A DNA stretch of 64,000 nt from Hymenobacter wooponensis (GCF_004745865.1 NZ_SRKZ01000004.1:1-64000), one strand, 5' to 3'; positions 51,735-61,144 are shown, numbered from the stretch's first letter. Notes: generated by a model from the letters alone, not told the origin. Made by a program: numbers and translations.

Positions 51735-52502
51735 TCAGGAGGGAATGGGAAGCCACTTCTGGAATACCTCGTTGAGCAGCGTTGTAGGATCAGTAGATGG
51801 AGGAACAGGTAAGGTATTGCGTTCGGCTAGGCCAGTGTCATAGGCATTTCGCAGGAAGTCCAGCATAGCGTTGGAGCAGGGAATGGTGGTTTTCTCGTTA
51901 GCGGTGGCTTTACGCGCCAAGAGCTCCTCCACCTCCTCGTGAAGCTCGAGGGGCAGCAATTCCCGCAGCTGCCGAAACTCCATAGGCGGCACCTCAGCGG
52001 GGCGCTGCTGAATCCAGCGGGCCGCAAGCGTAGAGCGCAAAGCATAAAATAGTCGTTTGAGGCGCACCTCCTCTCCTACTAGGTCCTGCTCTACTCCACG
52101 CCGCAAGAGGCCCAGGTAGTGATGTAGCCCAGCCCGCGCGTTCCAGCAATTAACTAGATGCACGGCTAGGGAATCCCGAAAGCCCGGCACCTCAGCATAT
52201 ACCACCGGCGACTGTAGCCACTCAAACAGGGCAGCGTTGGAGCTGCGCAGCAGCTTCAGGGCCTTACGCAGTTCCCAACCGGCCAGGTCTAGCTCATCGT
52301 CAACGGGAAAATTGAGCGTGTCAGGGCCTTCATCCAGCGTTAGGTACCACTCGGCAGAGTGAACGTAAATAAAGCGCACGTCGTAGTCGGAATCCGGCGA
52401 CGGGAAGCCCCAGGCCCGGCTCCCCGACTCGCAGGCGTAGAGAATGCGGATGTTATACTGGGTTTCGAGCTGGGTAAGGGCCGTTTGAATACGGGTGTGC
52501 AT
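51735..52502 (-). CDS. RlaP-type nucleotidyltransferase 2
   Basis: This is a second PF10127-like protein (255 residues). It has 'YACESGSRAWGFPSPDSDYD' with GS and DxD metal ligands, then 'VRFIYVHSAEWYLTLDE', 'DLAGWELRKALKLL' and 'SNAALFEWLQSP', the pattern of the shorter YcgL-like branch. It differs clearly from RlaP 1 and is not a simple duplicate. TAGTTTTG at 52551-52558 on the minus strand is a promoter box, so I take the ATG at 52502, not the one at 52553. The second domain is helical. The RNA target is unknown. Confidence 0.82.
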   Translation of the reverse strand: MHTRIQTALTQLETQYNIRILYACESGSRAWGFPSPDSDYDVRFIYVHSAEWYLTLDEGPDTLNFPVDDELDLAGWELRKALKLLRSSNAALFEWLQSPVVYAEVPGFRDSLAVHLVNCWNARAGLHHYLGLLRRGVEQDLVGEEVRLKRLFYALRSTLAARWIQQRPAEVPPMEFRQLRELLPLELHEEVEELLARKATANEKTTIPCSNAMLDFLRNAYDTGLAERNTLPVPPSTDPTTLLNEVFQKWLPIPS

Positions 52503-52550
52503 ATGGGGAGGCAGGGAGATAAGACGTTCCGCGTCCTGTGAAGCAGAGGC

Positions 52551-52558
52551 CAAAACTA
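52551..52558 (-). promoter_or_regulatory. promoter -7 box of RlaP 2
   Basis: On the minus strand TAGTTTTG matches TAnnTTTG. It is about 50 nt before the ATG at 52502 and overlaps the alternative upstream ATG. Confidence 0.55.
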
Positions 52559-52837
52559 CATTGATCCGCAGAACTAGGTAATTTCCACGCTCCCTAACAG
52601 CTGGAAATTACTTTGCGCCTCTACCTGCCCCACCAAGTGAGTATAGGGGCATATTATTTCTGCGGCCGAAGCAGGAGCAGATTATCCGTCGCAAACACCT
52701 ATTGCGGCTTACTGATCCCGATCTTACCCAGGCAGATCGTTTCCGCGGGAAGAAGGTGGCACTTAATCCTTTTCTAGTATGCTGCCTGACTCATTAATCT
52801 GCCGTGGTTGCTCTGCCTACTCTCTAAATCATATTTT
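52559..52837. other. spacer with hairpin and a short orphan reading stretch
   Basis: GTAATTTCCA/TGGAAATTAC (52578-52587, 52602-52611) forms a 10-bp stem. From about 52650 to 52798 one rightward frame is open and has a coding-like composition ('RPKQEQIIRRKHLLRLTDPD'), but it lacks a good start and resembles nothing I know. It may be the end of a lost gene. Confidence 0.4.
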
Positions 52838-53809
52838 ATGGCTCTACTCTCGTTTGAACGTTCTTTACTTCTACTAATAATCAACGCTATACTACTTACC
52901 AGTACTACTCAATGCAGCCGCACTCGCCGGGTAGAGGACGTACAGGTGGTCACTGCAGATATTGACAACTTCTGGGCAGCCTATCCGGCGGCCATGCGCG
53001 ACACCGCCCTGGCCTATCATGTGTTTGAGCAGCAGTATTTCGCTAAAGGCTCTCCTGGCCTACTCGACTATTACCAGCGCCGATATCAGAGTAACCCCGT
53101 GTTATTTGCCCGTCGCATTACCAAGCGTCCCCAGTATTACGCCTCCGCTCGCCACAACCAGAAGACTGTTGGAGAGCAAAAGCCCCAGATTCTGGCGGCC
53201 TTACGGCGTCTGCAGGCTCTTTACCCGCCCATTCGATTTAACCACATCTACTTCCTGATAGGTGGCTTTTCTGGTAGTACAGCTCAGCCGCCGGGCCTGT
53301 TGATTGGTACAGAGCACGTGGCAAACGGGCCAGATATTGACTTTTCTGAGCTGACGCTGGTAGAGCGTAACCGAAGTGGCCTAGCGGCCGACATGCCGTA
53401 CATTGTTACGCATGAGATGATTCATAATGTGCAGCAGCGGGCGCAGACTAACCTCTTGTGCTATGCTACCCGAGAAGGCATGGCTGATTTTATTGCAGAG
53501 CTTTTAACCGGCTCTCTAGGTACCAATGCCCGTCTGCATATCTATGGCAATGCGCACGAGCAGGAGCTTTGGCTGGCATTCAAGCAAGATATGCTAGGAA
53601 GCAATACGAAGAACTGGCTGGCCAACTCCGCCCAGGAAACGCCCGAAAAGCCCTGCGACCTAGGCTACTACGTGGGCTACAAAATCTGCCAGGCCTACTA
53701 CAGCAAAGCCACTAACAAGCAGCAAGCCGTGAGGGATATGCTTACCACCAAAGACTTTATTGAGTTCCTTCAAAAGAGCGGCTACGAGGAAAAAATGAGT
53801 CAGTTCTGA
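52838..53809 (+). CDS. DUF2268-like zinc protease lipoprotein
   Basis: The 323-residue protein has a lipoprotein-type N-terminus (hydrophobic, then 'STTQCSRTRRVE'). The HExxH metalloprotease motif lies in 'PYIVTHEMIHNVQQRA', followed by 'REGMADFIAELLTGSL' (the third zinc ligand Glu) and 'CDLGYYVGYKICQAYYSKA', the DUF2268 pattern. It is likely anchored on the periplasmic side or the surface. The ATG at 52838 gives the better signal sequence than 52808. The substrate is unknown. Confidence 0.82.
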   Translation: MALLSFERSLLLLIINAILLTSTTQCSRTRRVEDVQVVTADIDNFWAAYPAAMRDTALAYHVFEQQYFAKGSPGLLDYYQRRYQSNPVLFARRITKRPQYYASARHNQKTVGEQKPQILAALRRLQALYPPIRFNHIYFLIGGFSGSTAQPPGLLIGTEHVANGPDIDFSELTLVERNRSGLAADMPYIVTHEMIHNVQQRAQTNLLCYATREGMADFIAELLTGSLGTNARLHIYGNAHEQELWLAFKQDMLGSNTKNWLANSAQETPEKPCDLGYYVGYKICQAYYSKATNKQQAVRDMLTTKDFIEFLQKSGYEEKMSQF

Positions 53810-54000
53810 CGCAGCAGGGGTTGGTTTGCCTTACCTTGAAGCTGCACACTCCCGTACGTCATCTAGTCGCAGGCAGGGTCTTACCACACTAGCAGGCTAA
53901 CCCCAAACGGTTAATACACTGATTGTAAATATCCTGCCCTGCACTCAGGATGACGTGCATCAGACCTACTACCTTATTTGGTTTCAGAAATCTTTACCTG

Positions 54001-55716
54001 ATGCTTTCTTATTCATCCTTTTTGGCCCGCCCGGTTGCCGCTTCTTTTTTATTAGGCCTGGCCCTGGTTGGCTGCCAAAGTCAGTCGGCTCAAACTACTA
54101 CCTCTGCTCCGGCCACCACAACCGCCGCCGCGCCCTCTGCAAATGCGCCGACCATTACGGCAAGTAATATCAGCAAGTATCTGCGAGCGGTTTCTTCGGA
54201 TGACATGTTGGGCCGTAAACCCTTTACTATAGGGGAAGAGCGCAGCACGACGTATTTAGCCGATGAGTTTAAGCGCCTAGGCCTGCAGCCAGGCCCCAAT
54301 GGCACCTACTTTCAGCCGGTGCCGTTGGTAGAAATTACCGGCACACCTTCACCTACCCTGCAAATCAAGGGCAAAGGCCAAAATCTGAGTTTTCAATACA
54401 AGACCGATTTTGTGGCCTTTACTCAGCGCGAGCAGGCGCAGGTAAACGTCACCAACTCTGCGCTGGTGTTTGCCGGCTATGGCGTGGTAGCACCCGAGTA
54501 TGGCTAGGACGACTACGCGGGCCTCGACGTGAAAGGTAAAACCGTGGTGGTGCTGGTAAATGACCCTGGTAACGCGGGCAACGATACTACCCTATTCAAT
54601 GGCAAGGCGATGACCTACTATGGCCGCTGGACCTATAAATATGAAGAGGCTGCCCGGCACGGCGCGGCAGGCTTGCTCATCGTGCACGACACCAAGCCCG
54701 CCGCTTACCCATGGAGTGTAGTGCTGAGTGGGGCTACCAGCCCTAAGTTGCGGGCTCAAACCGCCAACAAAGGCGCCGATAAGTGCGCCATTGAAGGCTG
54801 GCTAACCTTGGATGCAGCCAAAAAACTGTTCCAGGCTGCCGGCCAGAACTACGATCAGCTGTACACCGCCGCTAACACCAAGGGCTTCCGGGCTAGGCCA
54901 CTCGGTGGCCTCACGCTCACAGGCAGTATTCTAAATACGATGCGCAGCCAGACCTCGCGCAATGTGCTGGCCGTGCTGCCCGGCACCACTCGCCCCGAGG
55001 AATACATTATCTACTCGGCCCATTGGGACCATTTTGGCGTCGGCAAAGCCATTGCCGGCGACTCTATTTACAATGGCGCCGTAGACGATGGCACTGGCCT
55101 AGCCGCCTTGCTCAGCATTGCCGAAGCCTTCCAGCAAGCCAAGGCGAAGCCACAGCGCAGCATTGTGTTCCTGGCCGTGACGGGCGAAGAGCAGGGCCTA
55201 CTGGGTTCAGCTTACTATGCCCAGCACCCACCCTTCCCGCTCAACAAAACCGTGGCCGACCTGAACATGGATATGCTCTGGCCCTACGGTGAGATGAAAG
55301 ACCTAACCGTTATCGGCTATGGGCAGTCGGAGCTGGAGGACTACGCCCGCGCCGCTGCGAAAGAGCAGGACCGCTACGTGCTACCCGACCAAACACCCGA
55401 AACCGGCATGTTCTACCGCTCCGACCACTTCAGCTTCGCTCACGTGGGCGTGCCCTCGCTCTACGCCAGCGGTGGCTTTGAAAGCCGCTCCGGCGGCAAG
55501 GAGGCCATTGCCCGGCAGCGCCAGAACTACACCACCAACATGTACCACAAGCCCGCCGACCAGTTTGACCCTAGCTGGAACCTAAGCGGCATCGCCCAAG
55601 ACGCTCAGCTCTATTTCCGTGTAGGCCAGCGCCTGGCCAGTGAAAACACCTTCCCGCAATGGCGCGCCGGCTCGGAGTTCAAAGGAGCCCGGGACAAGGG
55701 TATGAGCGGGCAATAA
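54001..55716 (+). pseudogene. M28 metallopeptidase lipoprotein with in-frame TAG
   Basis: This is a secreted zinc aminopeptidase of family M28 with an inserted PA domain. The lipobox is 'LALVGC'. The reading frame is intact except for a TAG at 54505-54507, in 'PEYG-stop-DDYAGLDVKGK'. Homologues have Trp there (YGWDDY), so a single TGG-to-TAG change explains it. All zinc ligands lie downstream: 'SAHWDHFG', 'GAVDDGTGLAALL', 'TGEEQGLLGS' and 'HFSFAHVGVP'. The truncated 168-residue product would be inactive. A GTG at 54529 could restart translation, but without a signal peptide. It may be a pseudogene, a sequencing error or an amber under readthrough. Confidence 0.88.
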
Positions 55717-55760
55717 CCTAGCTACATTGCCTTGACCAGCAAAAACTGGACGTAAACAGT

Positions 55761-55796
55761 AAGCCGAAGCAACATGATGCTTCGGCTTCGTTTTTT
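55761..55796 (+). terminator. intrinsic terminator after the M28 gene
   Basis: AAGCCGAAGC (55761-55770) pairs with GCTTCGGCTT (55779-55788), followed by CGTTTTTTG. Confidence 0.85.
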
Positions 55797-56109
55797 GCGC
55801 GACTTCCGCTTACGCCTGTTCACTTCCCTAACGTGAGACAATGTGTACCCAACGTTTACTTGTGACAACGTTCCCGGCAACGTTTGCATTGATTTATATA
55901 GGGTTTCAAAGATTTGGTGTGCAAGCAATGATGTACGTTGATGAAATATTTCACAGGTAGTTGGATTTGAGGCGGATACTACTGCTCTGCTTACCGGCCG
56001 GACAGATCAGGATGCCACGCCGCAACAACACCTGTGTACTCCCTATTGCGCCGCTCTGCTTACCTGCCTCAATGGGCAGCCTTTCCTACCACTTCCAAAA
56101 CCCATCCAC
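55797..56109. other. regulatory spacer upstream of pectate lyase
   Basis: The only structured part is the cluster of three AACGTT sites at 55851-55884, described separately. No clear TAnnTTTG box is seen downstream of it. Confidence 0.5.
55851..55884. promoter_or_regulatory. cluster of three AACGTT operator-like sites
   Basis: AACGTT occurs at 55851, 55867 and 55879, each preceded by C (CAACGTT), within 34 bp. AACGTT-centred palindromes are typical cores of LacI-family operators. Lying upstream of a pectate lyase gene, they may mediate sugar-responsive control. This is inference. Confidence 0.45.
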
Positions 56110-57216
56110 ATGAAAACTAATGCTTTCCTGGTATCTACACTATTATCCTTATCGGGCCTATTAGCGGGCTGCGAAAAGGGCACCCCAACGCCCGTTACTC
56201 CTGGGGCGGCAAACTCATCAACCACTGATGTAGAAGCCTCGTGCGCTGCGCAGGGCTGGGCTTCGCAGGGCGGAGTAACCAACGGCGGGGGCACGGCTAC
56301 GCCCACCGTAGTCAGCACGTACGACCAACTTAAGGCCGCCATTACTAACTCGGCCGTGAAGGTGGTGCAGGTGAATGGCACAATTACTATTCCATCTGGC
56401 GGGCGCGTTTCTTTCCAGGACCAGAGCAACAAAACCCTCTTTGGTTCGGCCGGGGCCAAGCTGGTTTCCGCCGATCAAACCCAAGCGGGTTCGGGTATTA
56501 TCTACGTGAAGCGGTGCTCCAACATTGTTATTCGCAACCTAGTTTTTGAAGGCCCTGGTGCCTACGACGTAGATGGCTGGGACAACGCTACTATTGATGC
56601 CTGCACCCGCGTCTGGATTGACCACTGCGAGTTCCGGGATGGGGTCGATGGCAACCTTGACTTCAAGAACACCGCCGACTTTATCACCGTTTCCTGGACC
56701 AAATTCGCCTACCTGAAAGCCCCGCGCGCTGGTGGGCCCGGCGGCTCTAACGACCACCGCTTCTCTAATCTCATCGGCTCTTCCGATGATGCCACCGCCG
56801 ACCGGGGCAAGCTCAGTATTACGTTTGCCCGCTGCTGGTGGTCTCAGGGCTGCGTGGCCCGTATGCCGCGCGTGCGCTTTGGCAAAGTACACGTCGTGAA
56901 CAACGTGTTCAGCAGCTCTGTGAGCACCTCGGGGGTAATGGCTGGGTTCGAGGCCAACCTACTGATTCAGAACAACGTGTTTGAGAACATGAACCGCCCC
57001 ATCGACCTGATGGCCAACAACTCTACGGCTGTGCAGGCTACGGGCAATATCTTCACCAGCACCACCGGCAATACTGCCGGCAACGGCAAAACGGCTTTCA
57101 CGCCGCCCTATACCCTGTCGGTGCTAAGCGCCTCAAGCGTAAAAGCCGCCGTGACAGCATCTACCGGTGCCGGCGCTACCATAGCGGGTAATACATGCGC
57201 CAGCAGCGGCATCTAG
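56110..57216 (+). CDS. pectate lyase, PL1 family, lipoprotein
   Basis: This is a parallel beta-helix enzyme that cleaves polygalacturonate by beta-elimination with calcium. The lipobox is 'LSGLLAGC'. Conserved parts are 'VVQVNGTITIPSGG', 'KTLFGSAGAKL', 'IVIRNLVFEGPG', 'VWIDHCEFRDGVDGNLDFKN' (calcium-binding), 'TVSWTKF' and 'RMPRVRFGKVHVVNNVF', which holds the catalytic Arg (RxPRxR). At 368 residues it is a single catalytic domain after a short linker. It probably acts on the cell surface in plant polysaccharide use. Confidence 0.92.
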   Translation: MKTNAFLVSTLLSLSGLLAGCEKGTPTPVTPGAANSSTTDVEASCAAQGWASQGGVTNGGGTATPTVVSTYDQLKAAITNSAVKVVQVNGTITIPSGGRVSFQDQSNKTLFGSAGAKLVSADQTQAGSGIIYVKRCSNIVIRNLVFEGPGAYDVDGWDNATIDACTRVWIDHCEFRDGVDGNLDFKNTADFITVSWTKFAYLKAPRAGGPGGSNDHRFSNLIGSSDDATADRGKLSITFARCWWSQGCVARMPRVRFGKVHVVNNVFSSSVSTSGVMAGFEANLLIQNNVFENMNRPIDLMANNSTAVQATGNIFTSTTGNTAGNGKTAFTPPYTLSVLSASSVKAAVTASTGAGATIAGNTCASSGI

Positions 57217-57266
57217 GCCACTGCTCAGAAGTTACTTAGTAGCATCTTCCTTTTTTAGTCTTTTAA

Positions 57267-57355
57267 CACTCGGGCCACCCGCGAATTTCTTCGCAAGTGG
57301 CCCGAGTGCTTTTGCAGCATGTTGCAATAACCACTTCCCTTTCCGCAACTAAGCC
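57267..57355 (+). repeat. intergenic element copy 1 (terminator of pectate lyase)
   Basis: A 12-bp stem, CACTCGGGCCAC (57267-57278) with GTGGCCCGAGTG (57297-57308), encloses an inner GCGAA/TTCGC stem and is followed by CTTTTGC. The tail 'CCTTTCCGCAACTAAG' belongs to a unit repeated at 58566. Confidence 0.75.
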
Positions 57356-57395
57356 CTATGGATGTATTGGCGTAAAAGCACTTCCTGAGGCGGCT

Positions 57396-58274
57396 TTACT
57401 CCTGATGTTTATGCGCCGGATTAGGGTCCAGGATGTTGTTATCAGCCAGCCAGTCGGCCATGCGTTGAGGCCATGACTGCAGAGATGCCAGCTTAGAACG
57501 CTGGCCCATGTTGAAGCCGTGACTCCCCTGCGCATACAAGTGCACTTCTAAGGGCACATGTGCCTGGCGGTAGCCACGCAGCAGCTTCACAATGGGCTCC
57601 GAGCAACATACATCGTTGTTGGCAGCCAGCATAAAAGCCGGCGGTGCCGTAGTCGTAATTGAGTCTGGTATCCCTAGCGGACCGGGATAGATGAGCATTT
57701 GGAAGTTGGGCTTGCCGTTCAGTCGATCTACGGGGTCAGGCGCCTTTGGGTCACCTTGGCCGTCGGCGTAGGCCACCGTCGCCACAACTTCACCGCCGGC
57801 CGAAAAGCCCAACATACCGAGGCGGTTGGGGTCGATGCCCCACTCTTTGGCACGGCTCCTGACCAGGCGCATGGCACGGTAGGCATCCTGCTGGGGCTGC
57901 TTGTCGAGCGAATACGGTGAACCCTCCTCCCGACTCAGCCGATATTTCAGTACAATGGCCGTCACACCGATGCTGTTTAGGTATTGTGCCGGCATAACCC
58001 CTTCCGAATTGTACACAAGTAGCCGATGTCCACCCCCCGGGCAGATGATAACAGCCGCGCCAGTTGCCTTTTCCTTAGGGGGTAGGTACACAGCAATAGA
58101 TGGGTTGTGAATATTCTTCACCCAATAGTCCTGGGCTTGCTCGGGCTCGTTGCGCCGATTTTCAAACCCAGGCGCACCCTTAGGCCACAACGGCACTACC
58201 AGCGGCTTAGTTTGCGCATAGCCAGTGGAAAACCCAAACAACGCTAACAGGAGTAATAAGTAATTCTTGAGCAC
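57396..58274 (-). CDS. secreted alpha/beta-hydrolase (esterase)
   Basis: The 292-residue protein has a signal peptide ending 'GFSTGYAQ' and the alpha/beta-hydrolase fold of acetylxylan-esterase-like enzymes. Key parts are the oxyanion motif 'VIICPGGGHRLLVYNSEG', the nucleophile elbow 'LGMLGFSAGGEVVATVAY' (GFSAGG), an Asp near 'FMLAANNDVCCSEP' and His in 'YAQGSHGFNMG'. It probably deacetylates or de-esterifies plant polysaccharides in the periplasm. It sits beside the pectate lyase gene, transcribed toward it. Confidence 0.85.
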   Translation of the reverse strand: MLKNYLLLLLALFGFSTGYAQTKPLVVPLWPKGAPGFENRRNEPEQAQDYWVKNIHNPSIAVYLPPKEKATGAAVIICPGGGHRLLVYNSEGVMPAQYLNSIGVTAIVLKYRLSREEGSPYSLDKQPQQDAYRAMRLVRSRAKEWGIDPNRLGMLGFSAGGEVVATVAYADGQGDPKAPDPVDRLNGKPNFQMLIYPGPLGIPDSITTTAPPAFMLAANNDVCCSEPIVKLLRGYRQAHVPLEVHLYAQGSHGFNMGQRSKLASLQSWPQRMADWLADNNILDPNPAHKHQE

Positions 58275-58390
58275 GCGCGTAAGTGGTAAAGGTTGGGAGG
58301 TAATTATTGCGATACTACATATTTCTGAGGCACTTATCTTATTCGATTCGTCACCTTTTCGAGTAGGGCCTATGTTCTCCGAGTGCTTTC

Positions 58391-58540
58391 CTAATCGCCT
58401 AGCTTTTCACCCTCGTGCTCTACCCCAACATAGCCTTTAAAACCGGCAACGTTACGTTTATCAAATATCTTCAGGTAGGCCAACTCGACGCCGTGTTGAG
58501 CTGCGTCAACCTTGAGCAGCCATTCCGGCAGCAAGGTTGG
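58391..58540 (-). pseudogene. remnant of a sugar-phosphate isomerase/epimerase C-terminus
   Basis: On the minus strand a 50-codon stretch reads '...LKIFDKRNVAGFKGYVGVEHEGEKLGD-stop', with 'GYVGVEHEGEKL' matching the last strand and helix of xylose-isomerase-like TIM barrels ('GY.GYVGIEYEG..L'). The usual following helix (ATK.LL) is missing and replaced by a stop. Nothing upstream continues the barrel, because the repeat element at 58566 intervenes. It is probably the relic of a deleted gene. Confidence 0.55.
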
Positions 58541-58565
58541 TTCAGCTACTTCTAAGCACGTTGAG

Positions 58566-58651
58566 CACTCGGGCCTCCCGCGAATTTCATCGCAGGCGGC
58601 CCGCGCTGCTTTTGGCCATTGAAATACAAGTTTTCCTTTCCGCAACTAAGG
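58566..58651 (+). repeat. intergenic element copy 2 (degenerate)
   Basis: This repeats 57267-57355 at about 75% identity, from CACTCGGGCCTCCCGCGAA to TTTCCTTTCCGCAACTAAG, but the outer stem is disrupted. The two copies flank the esterase gene in direct orientation. Confidence 0.7.
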
Positions 58652-58720
58652 CAACACTAACCGGCCATACAAAACTGACCTCACAACCAACCCTTGCTCT
58701 GCAATCCGCATCTTCGCAGT

Positions 58721-59770
58721 ATGAAGAAATTAGGATTGCTCGTGTTATGTATAGCAGCTACCCAGGTGGCCCAGTGTCAGACTACTGCTACCCCACTCCC
58801 CGATTCCGTTAAAACCTTTCTTGATAAGAGTCTGACACTGCTGGAGACTTACTCGCTGGAGCGGGGCGCCGTGAACTGGGCGGAGCTGCGCCAGACGGTG
58901 TACCAGAAAACCCAAGGGGCGCAGTCGGTGCGGGAGTTGCTCCCGGTTTATCCGTATGTGTTTGAGCAATTGAAGGACGACCACGGGTGGCTGACCTACA
59001 AGGGCAAAACCTATAAATGGCGCAACACCGCCCGCCCCACCTACGCCAACACAGCCGTGAAGGAAGCTCTGGCTAAGAAGCCCGGTGTGCTGGTGAAGAT
59101 GCTGCCCGGCAACGTGGGCTACATTCAGCTGCCGGGCATCAATGCCGGAGGTAGCCTGCAGCAGATGCGCGATGCGGCCAAAGTAGTCCAAGACTCCCTC
59201 TGCCGCCTTAACCCCGACCAAGCCAAGTCCTGGATCATTGACCTGCGCCTGAACGACGGTGGCGCTATGGCTCCCATGCTGGCCGGCATTGCCCCCCTCA
59301 TTGGTGACGGTTACCTGGGCGGCTTCGTGGATAAAGATGGCAAGCCCGATCAGCAATGGTACCTCAAGCAGGGCAACTTCTATATGGATACCATGCGCGT
59401 GACTACCCTGCAAAACCGCTGCCCTATTAAGCGCACCGATAAACCCGTGGCCGTGCTACTCAGCGGCCGCACCGCCAGCTCCGGCGAGATTGTAGCCATC
59501 AGCCTTAAGGGCCGCCCCGCCACCCGCTTTTTCGGTGAGCCTACGTACGGTGCCACCACCGCCAACGAAAGCTACAAGATCAGCGGCTCCTCCTACCTCA
59601 CCATTGCCGGCATGCAGGAAACCGACCGTAATAAGGTAGTGTACCGGCCCAACGTAGCGCCCGATGTACTCATCACGGGCGGCGATAACTTCACAGACCT
59701 CAGCAAAGATGCCAAGGTAACGGCAGCGCTTAAGTGGCTGAAAACGGCAAAACCAGGGAAGACTAAGTAA
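58721..59770 (+). CDS. secreted S41-family peptidase
   Basis: The 349-residue protein has a signal peptide ending near 'TQVAQCQ', which could also be read as a lipobox. It has the S41 C-terminal-processing-peptidase core: 'NVGYIQLPGINAGG', 'SWIIDLRLNDGGAMAPML', the nucleophile Ser in 'SGRTASSGEIVAISL' (SSxE) and 'FFGEPTYGATTANESYKI'. No PDZ domain is seen. The ATG at 58721 is chosen for the proper signal peptide. It probably processes proteins in the envelope; its substrate is unknown. Confidence 0.88.
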   Translation: MKKLGLLVLCIAATQVAQCQTTATPLPDSVKTFLDKSLTLLETYSLERGAVNWAELRQTVYQKTQGAQSVRELLPVYPYVFEQLKDDHGWLTYKGKTYKWRNTARPTYANTAVKEALAKKPGVLVKMLPGNVGYIQLPGINAGGSLQQMRDAAKVVQDSLCRLNPDQAKSWIIDLRLNDGGAMAPMLAGIAPLIGDGYLGGFVDKDGKPDQQWYLKQGNFYMDTMRVTTLQNRCPIKRTDKPVAVLLSGRTASSGEIVAISLKGRPATRFFGEPTYGATTANESYKISGSSYLTIAGMQETDRNKVVYRPNVAPDVLITGGDNFTDLSKDAKVTAALKWLKTAKPGKTK

Positions 59771-59867
59771 GCACTTGAGTGAATACTTGGCGGTTAAGCA
59801 CTTACAACAGCGCCGCAGTATCCCGTGCCAGTAGATATCAAACGGCCGTAAGGGCTACATGCTCTAG

Positions 59868-60923
59868 CTACGGGATAATTTTTTCGGCTTTAAGGTGCTC
59901 AAACTGGTTGCGGAAAGAAATGAAGCTGTCGAGGTGCATGTTGTGAAAGCCGGCGCGGCGCAGCTTGTTGACATCGAAGAAGGCATCGGCTTCCACGTTG
60001 AAGATGAAGTCGCCGAAGGGCCACTGCACCAACTCATCGAGCGTATGCTCCTTCAGGCCGTGCTTCTGCACCATTTGCTGCCACAGCTCCGCTTTGTCTT
60101 GCATATACTCGTGCAGCGGAAACGTAATAGGCTCGGCGTATTCCACCCCGAAATACTCGGCGAACTTAGGCCACAGTTGGCTCCAGCGGAAGATGTCGCC
60201 ATTGGTGACGTTGTAGATTTGCTCCCGGCATTCGTCGTGAGTAGCTACCCATTCCATCCCTTCGGCAAGCAGGGTAGCATCCGTCACGTTCACCAGCACG
60301 TGATAGGCCTGTAAGCTGCCCGGGAAGCGGAACGGTACGTGCAGCTCCTTGCACAGGCTGGCGTACACGGCAATCAGGTTAGCCAGGTTCATGGGGTTGC
60401 CCACAGCAAATCCCACCACAATATCGGGCCGTACAGCCGTCCAGCTCCAGGCTTTGCCACTGGATTGCTCTCGCAAAAAGTCTTCCTGACTGTAGTAGAA
60501 GTTGGGCGGAAAGTGCCGCGGGTCGGTTTCCAGAGCGGGCGTTTTATAGCGGCCCAGGTGGGCGCCGTAAGCCTTACCCCCTTGAATAAAGGTGATATGC
60601 TGAAAGTTGGGAGCTAGTTGCTCTAGGCCTAGTACTAGGTTGCGTAGAAGCGCCAGGTTTACTTCAGTTTGAGCCGCCAGAGTTTTGCCTTCGATGTAGG
60701 CGGCGTATATCACGTGAGTTACCTCCCGCAGCTGCTCGGCTTGGTCGGCTACGGCCTGGGGATTCAACAAATCCAGCTGCACGTAGCGAGCCGGCGTTTC
60801 ATAATCCAGCGCCGAGGCGGAGGTAACGATGACATTCCACTGGCCCGTGGAGTGCAGGTAGCTAACCGCGTTGCGGCCAATGATGCCGTTGCCGCCAACT
60901 ACCAGAATCGTGTTTGTAGACAT
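59868..60923 (-). CDS. PRISE-like SDR (epimerase/reductase)
   Basis: This is an extended short-chain reductase: N-terminal 'ILVVGGNGIIGRNAVSYL' (GxxGxxG NADP site), 'VTHVIYAAY', 'GGKAYGAHLGRYKTPALETD' and 'NFYYSQEDFL', in the place of the usual YxxxK. This is the pattern of PRISE enzymes (progesterone 5-beta-reductase/iridoid-synthase-like) that reduce enones. At 351 residues it is full length. The physiological substrate is unknown. Confidence 0.85.
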   Translation of the reverse strand: MSTNTILVVGGNGIIGRNAVSYLHSTGQWNVIVTSASALDYETPARYVQLDLLNPQAVADQAEQLREVTHVIYAAYIEGKTLAAQTEVNLALLRNLVLGLEQLAPNFQHITFIQGGKAYGAHLGRYKTPALETDPRHFPPNFYYSQEDFLREQSSGKAWSWTAVRPDIVVGFAVGNPMNLANLIAVYASLCKELHVPFRFPGSLQAYHVLVNVTDATLLAEGMEWVATHDECREQIYNVTNGDIFRWSQLWPKFAEYFGVEYAEPITFPLHEYMQDKAELWQQMVQKHGLKEHTLDELVQWPFGDFIFNVEADAFFDVNKLRRAGFHNMHLDSFISFRNQFEHLKAEKIIP

Positions 60924-61144
60924 ATCGTAACCGGAGTAGAAGTAAAAGTCAGAGATGTGTGACTTAGTACGGCATTTACATGGCTACGTATACTATAAGA
61001 TAAAAATGACTGGAGGCATGGGCCCACACGTAAACTTTCATTCCAGTGCAAGTGAAGCGACAGGCCTAGTAGATTATTAGAGAGGATTCCCCTACTCGCC
61101 TAATGAAGTCGGCTATAGAAGATAGCATGTAGGGCACTGTTTAT

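Larger units (their letters stand above)
58275..58720. other. spacer with relic gene and repeat
   Basis: The divergent region between the esterase and the S41 peptidase genes contains the isomerase relic (58391-58540) and the degenerate repeat (58566-58651). The rest has no recognisable feature, and no clear -7 box precedes either gene. Confidence 0.5.
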
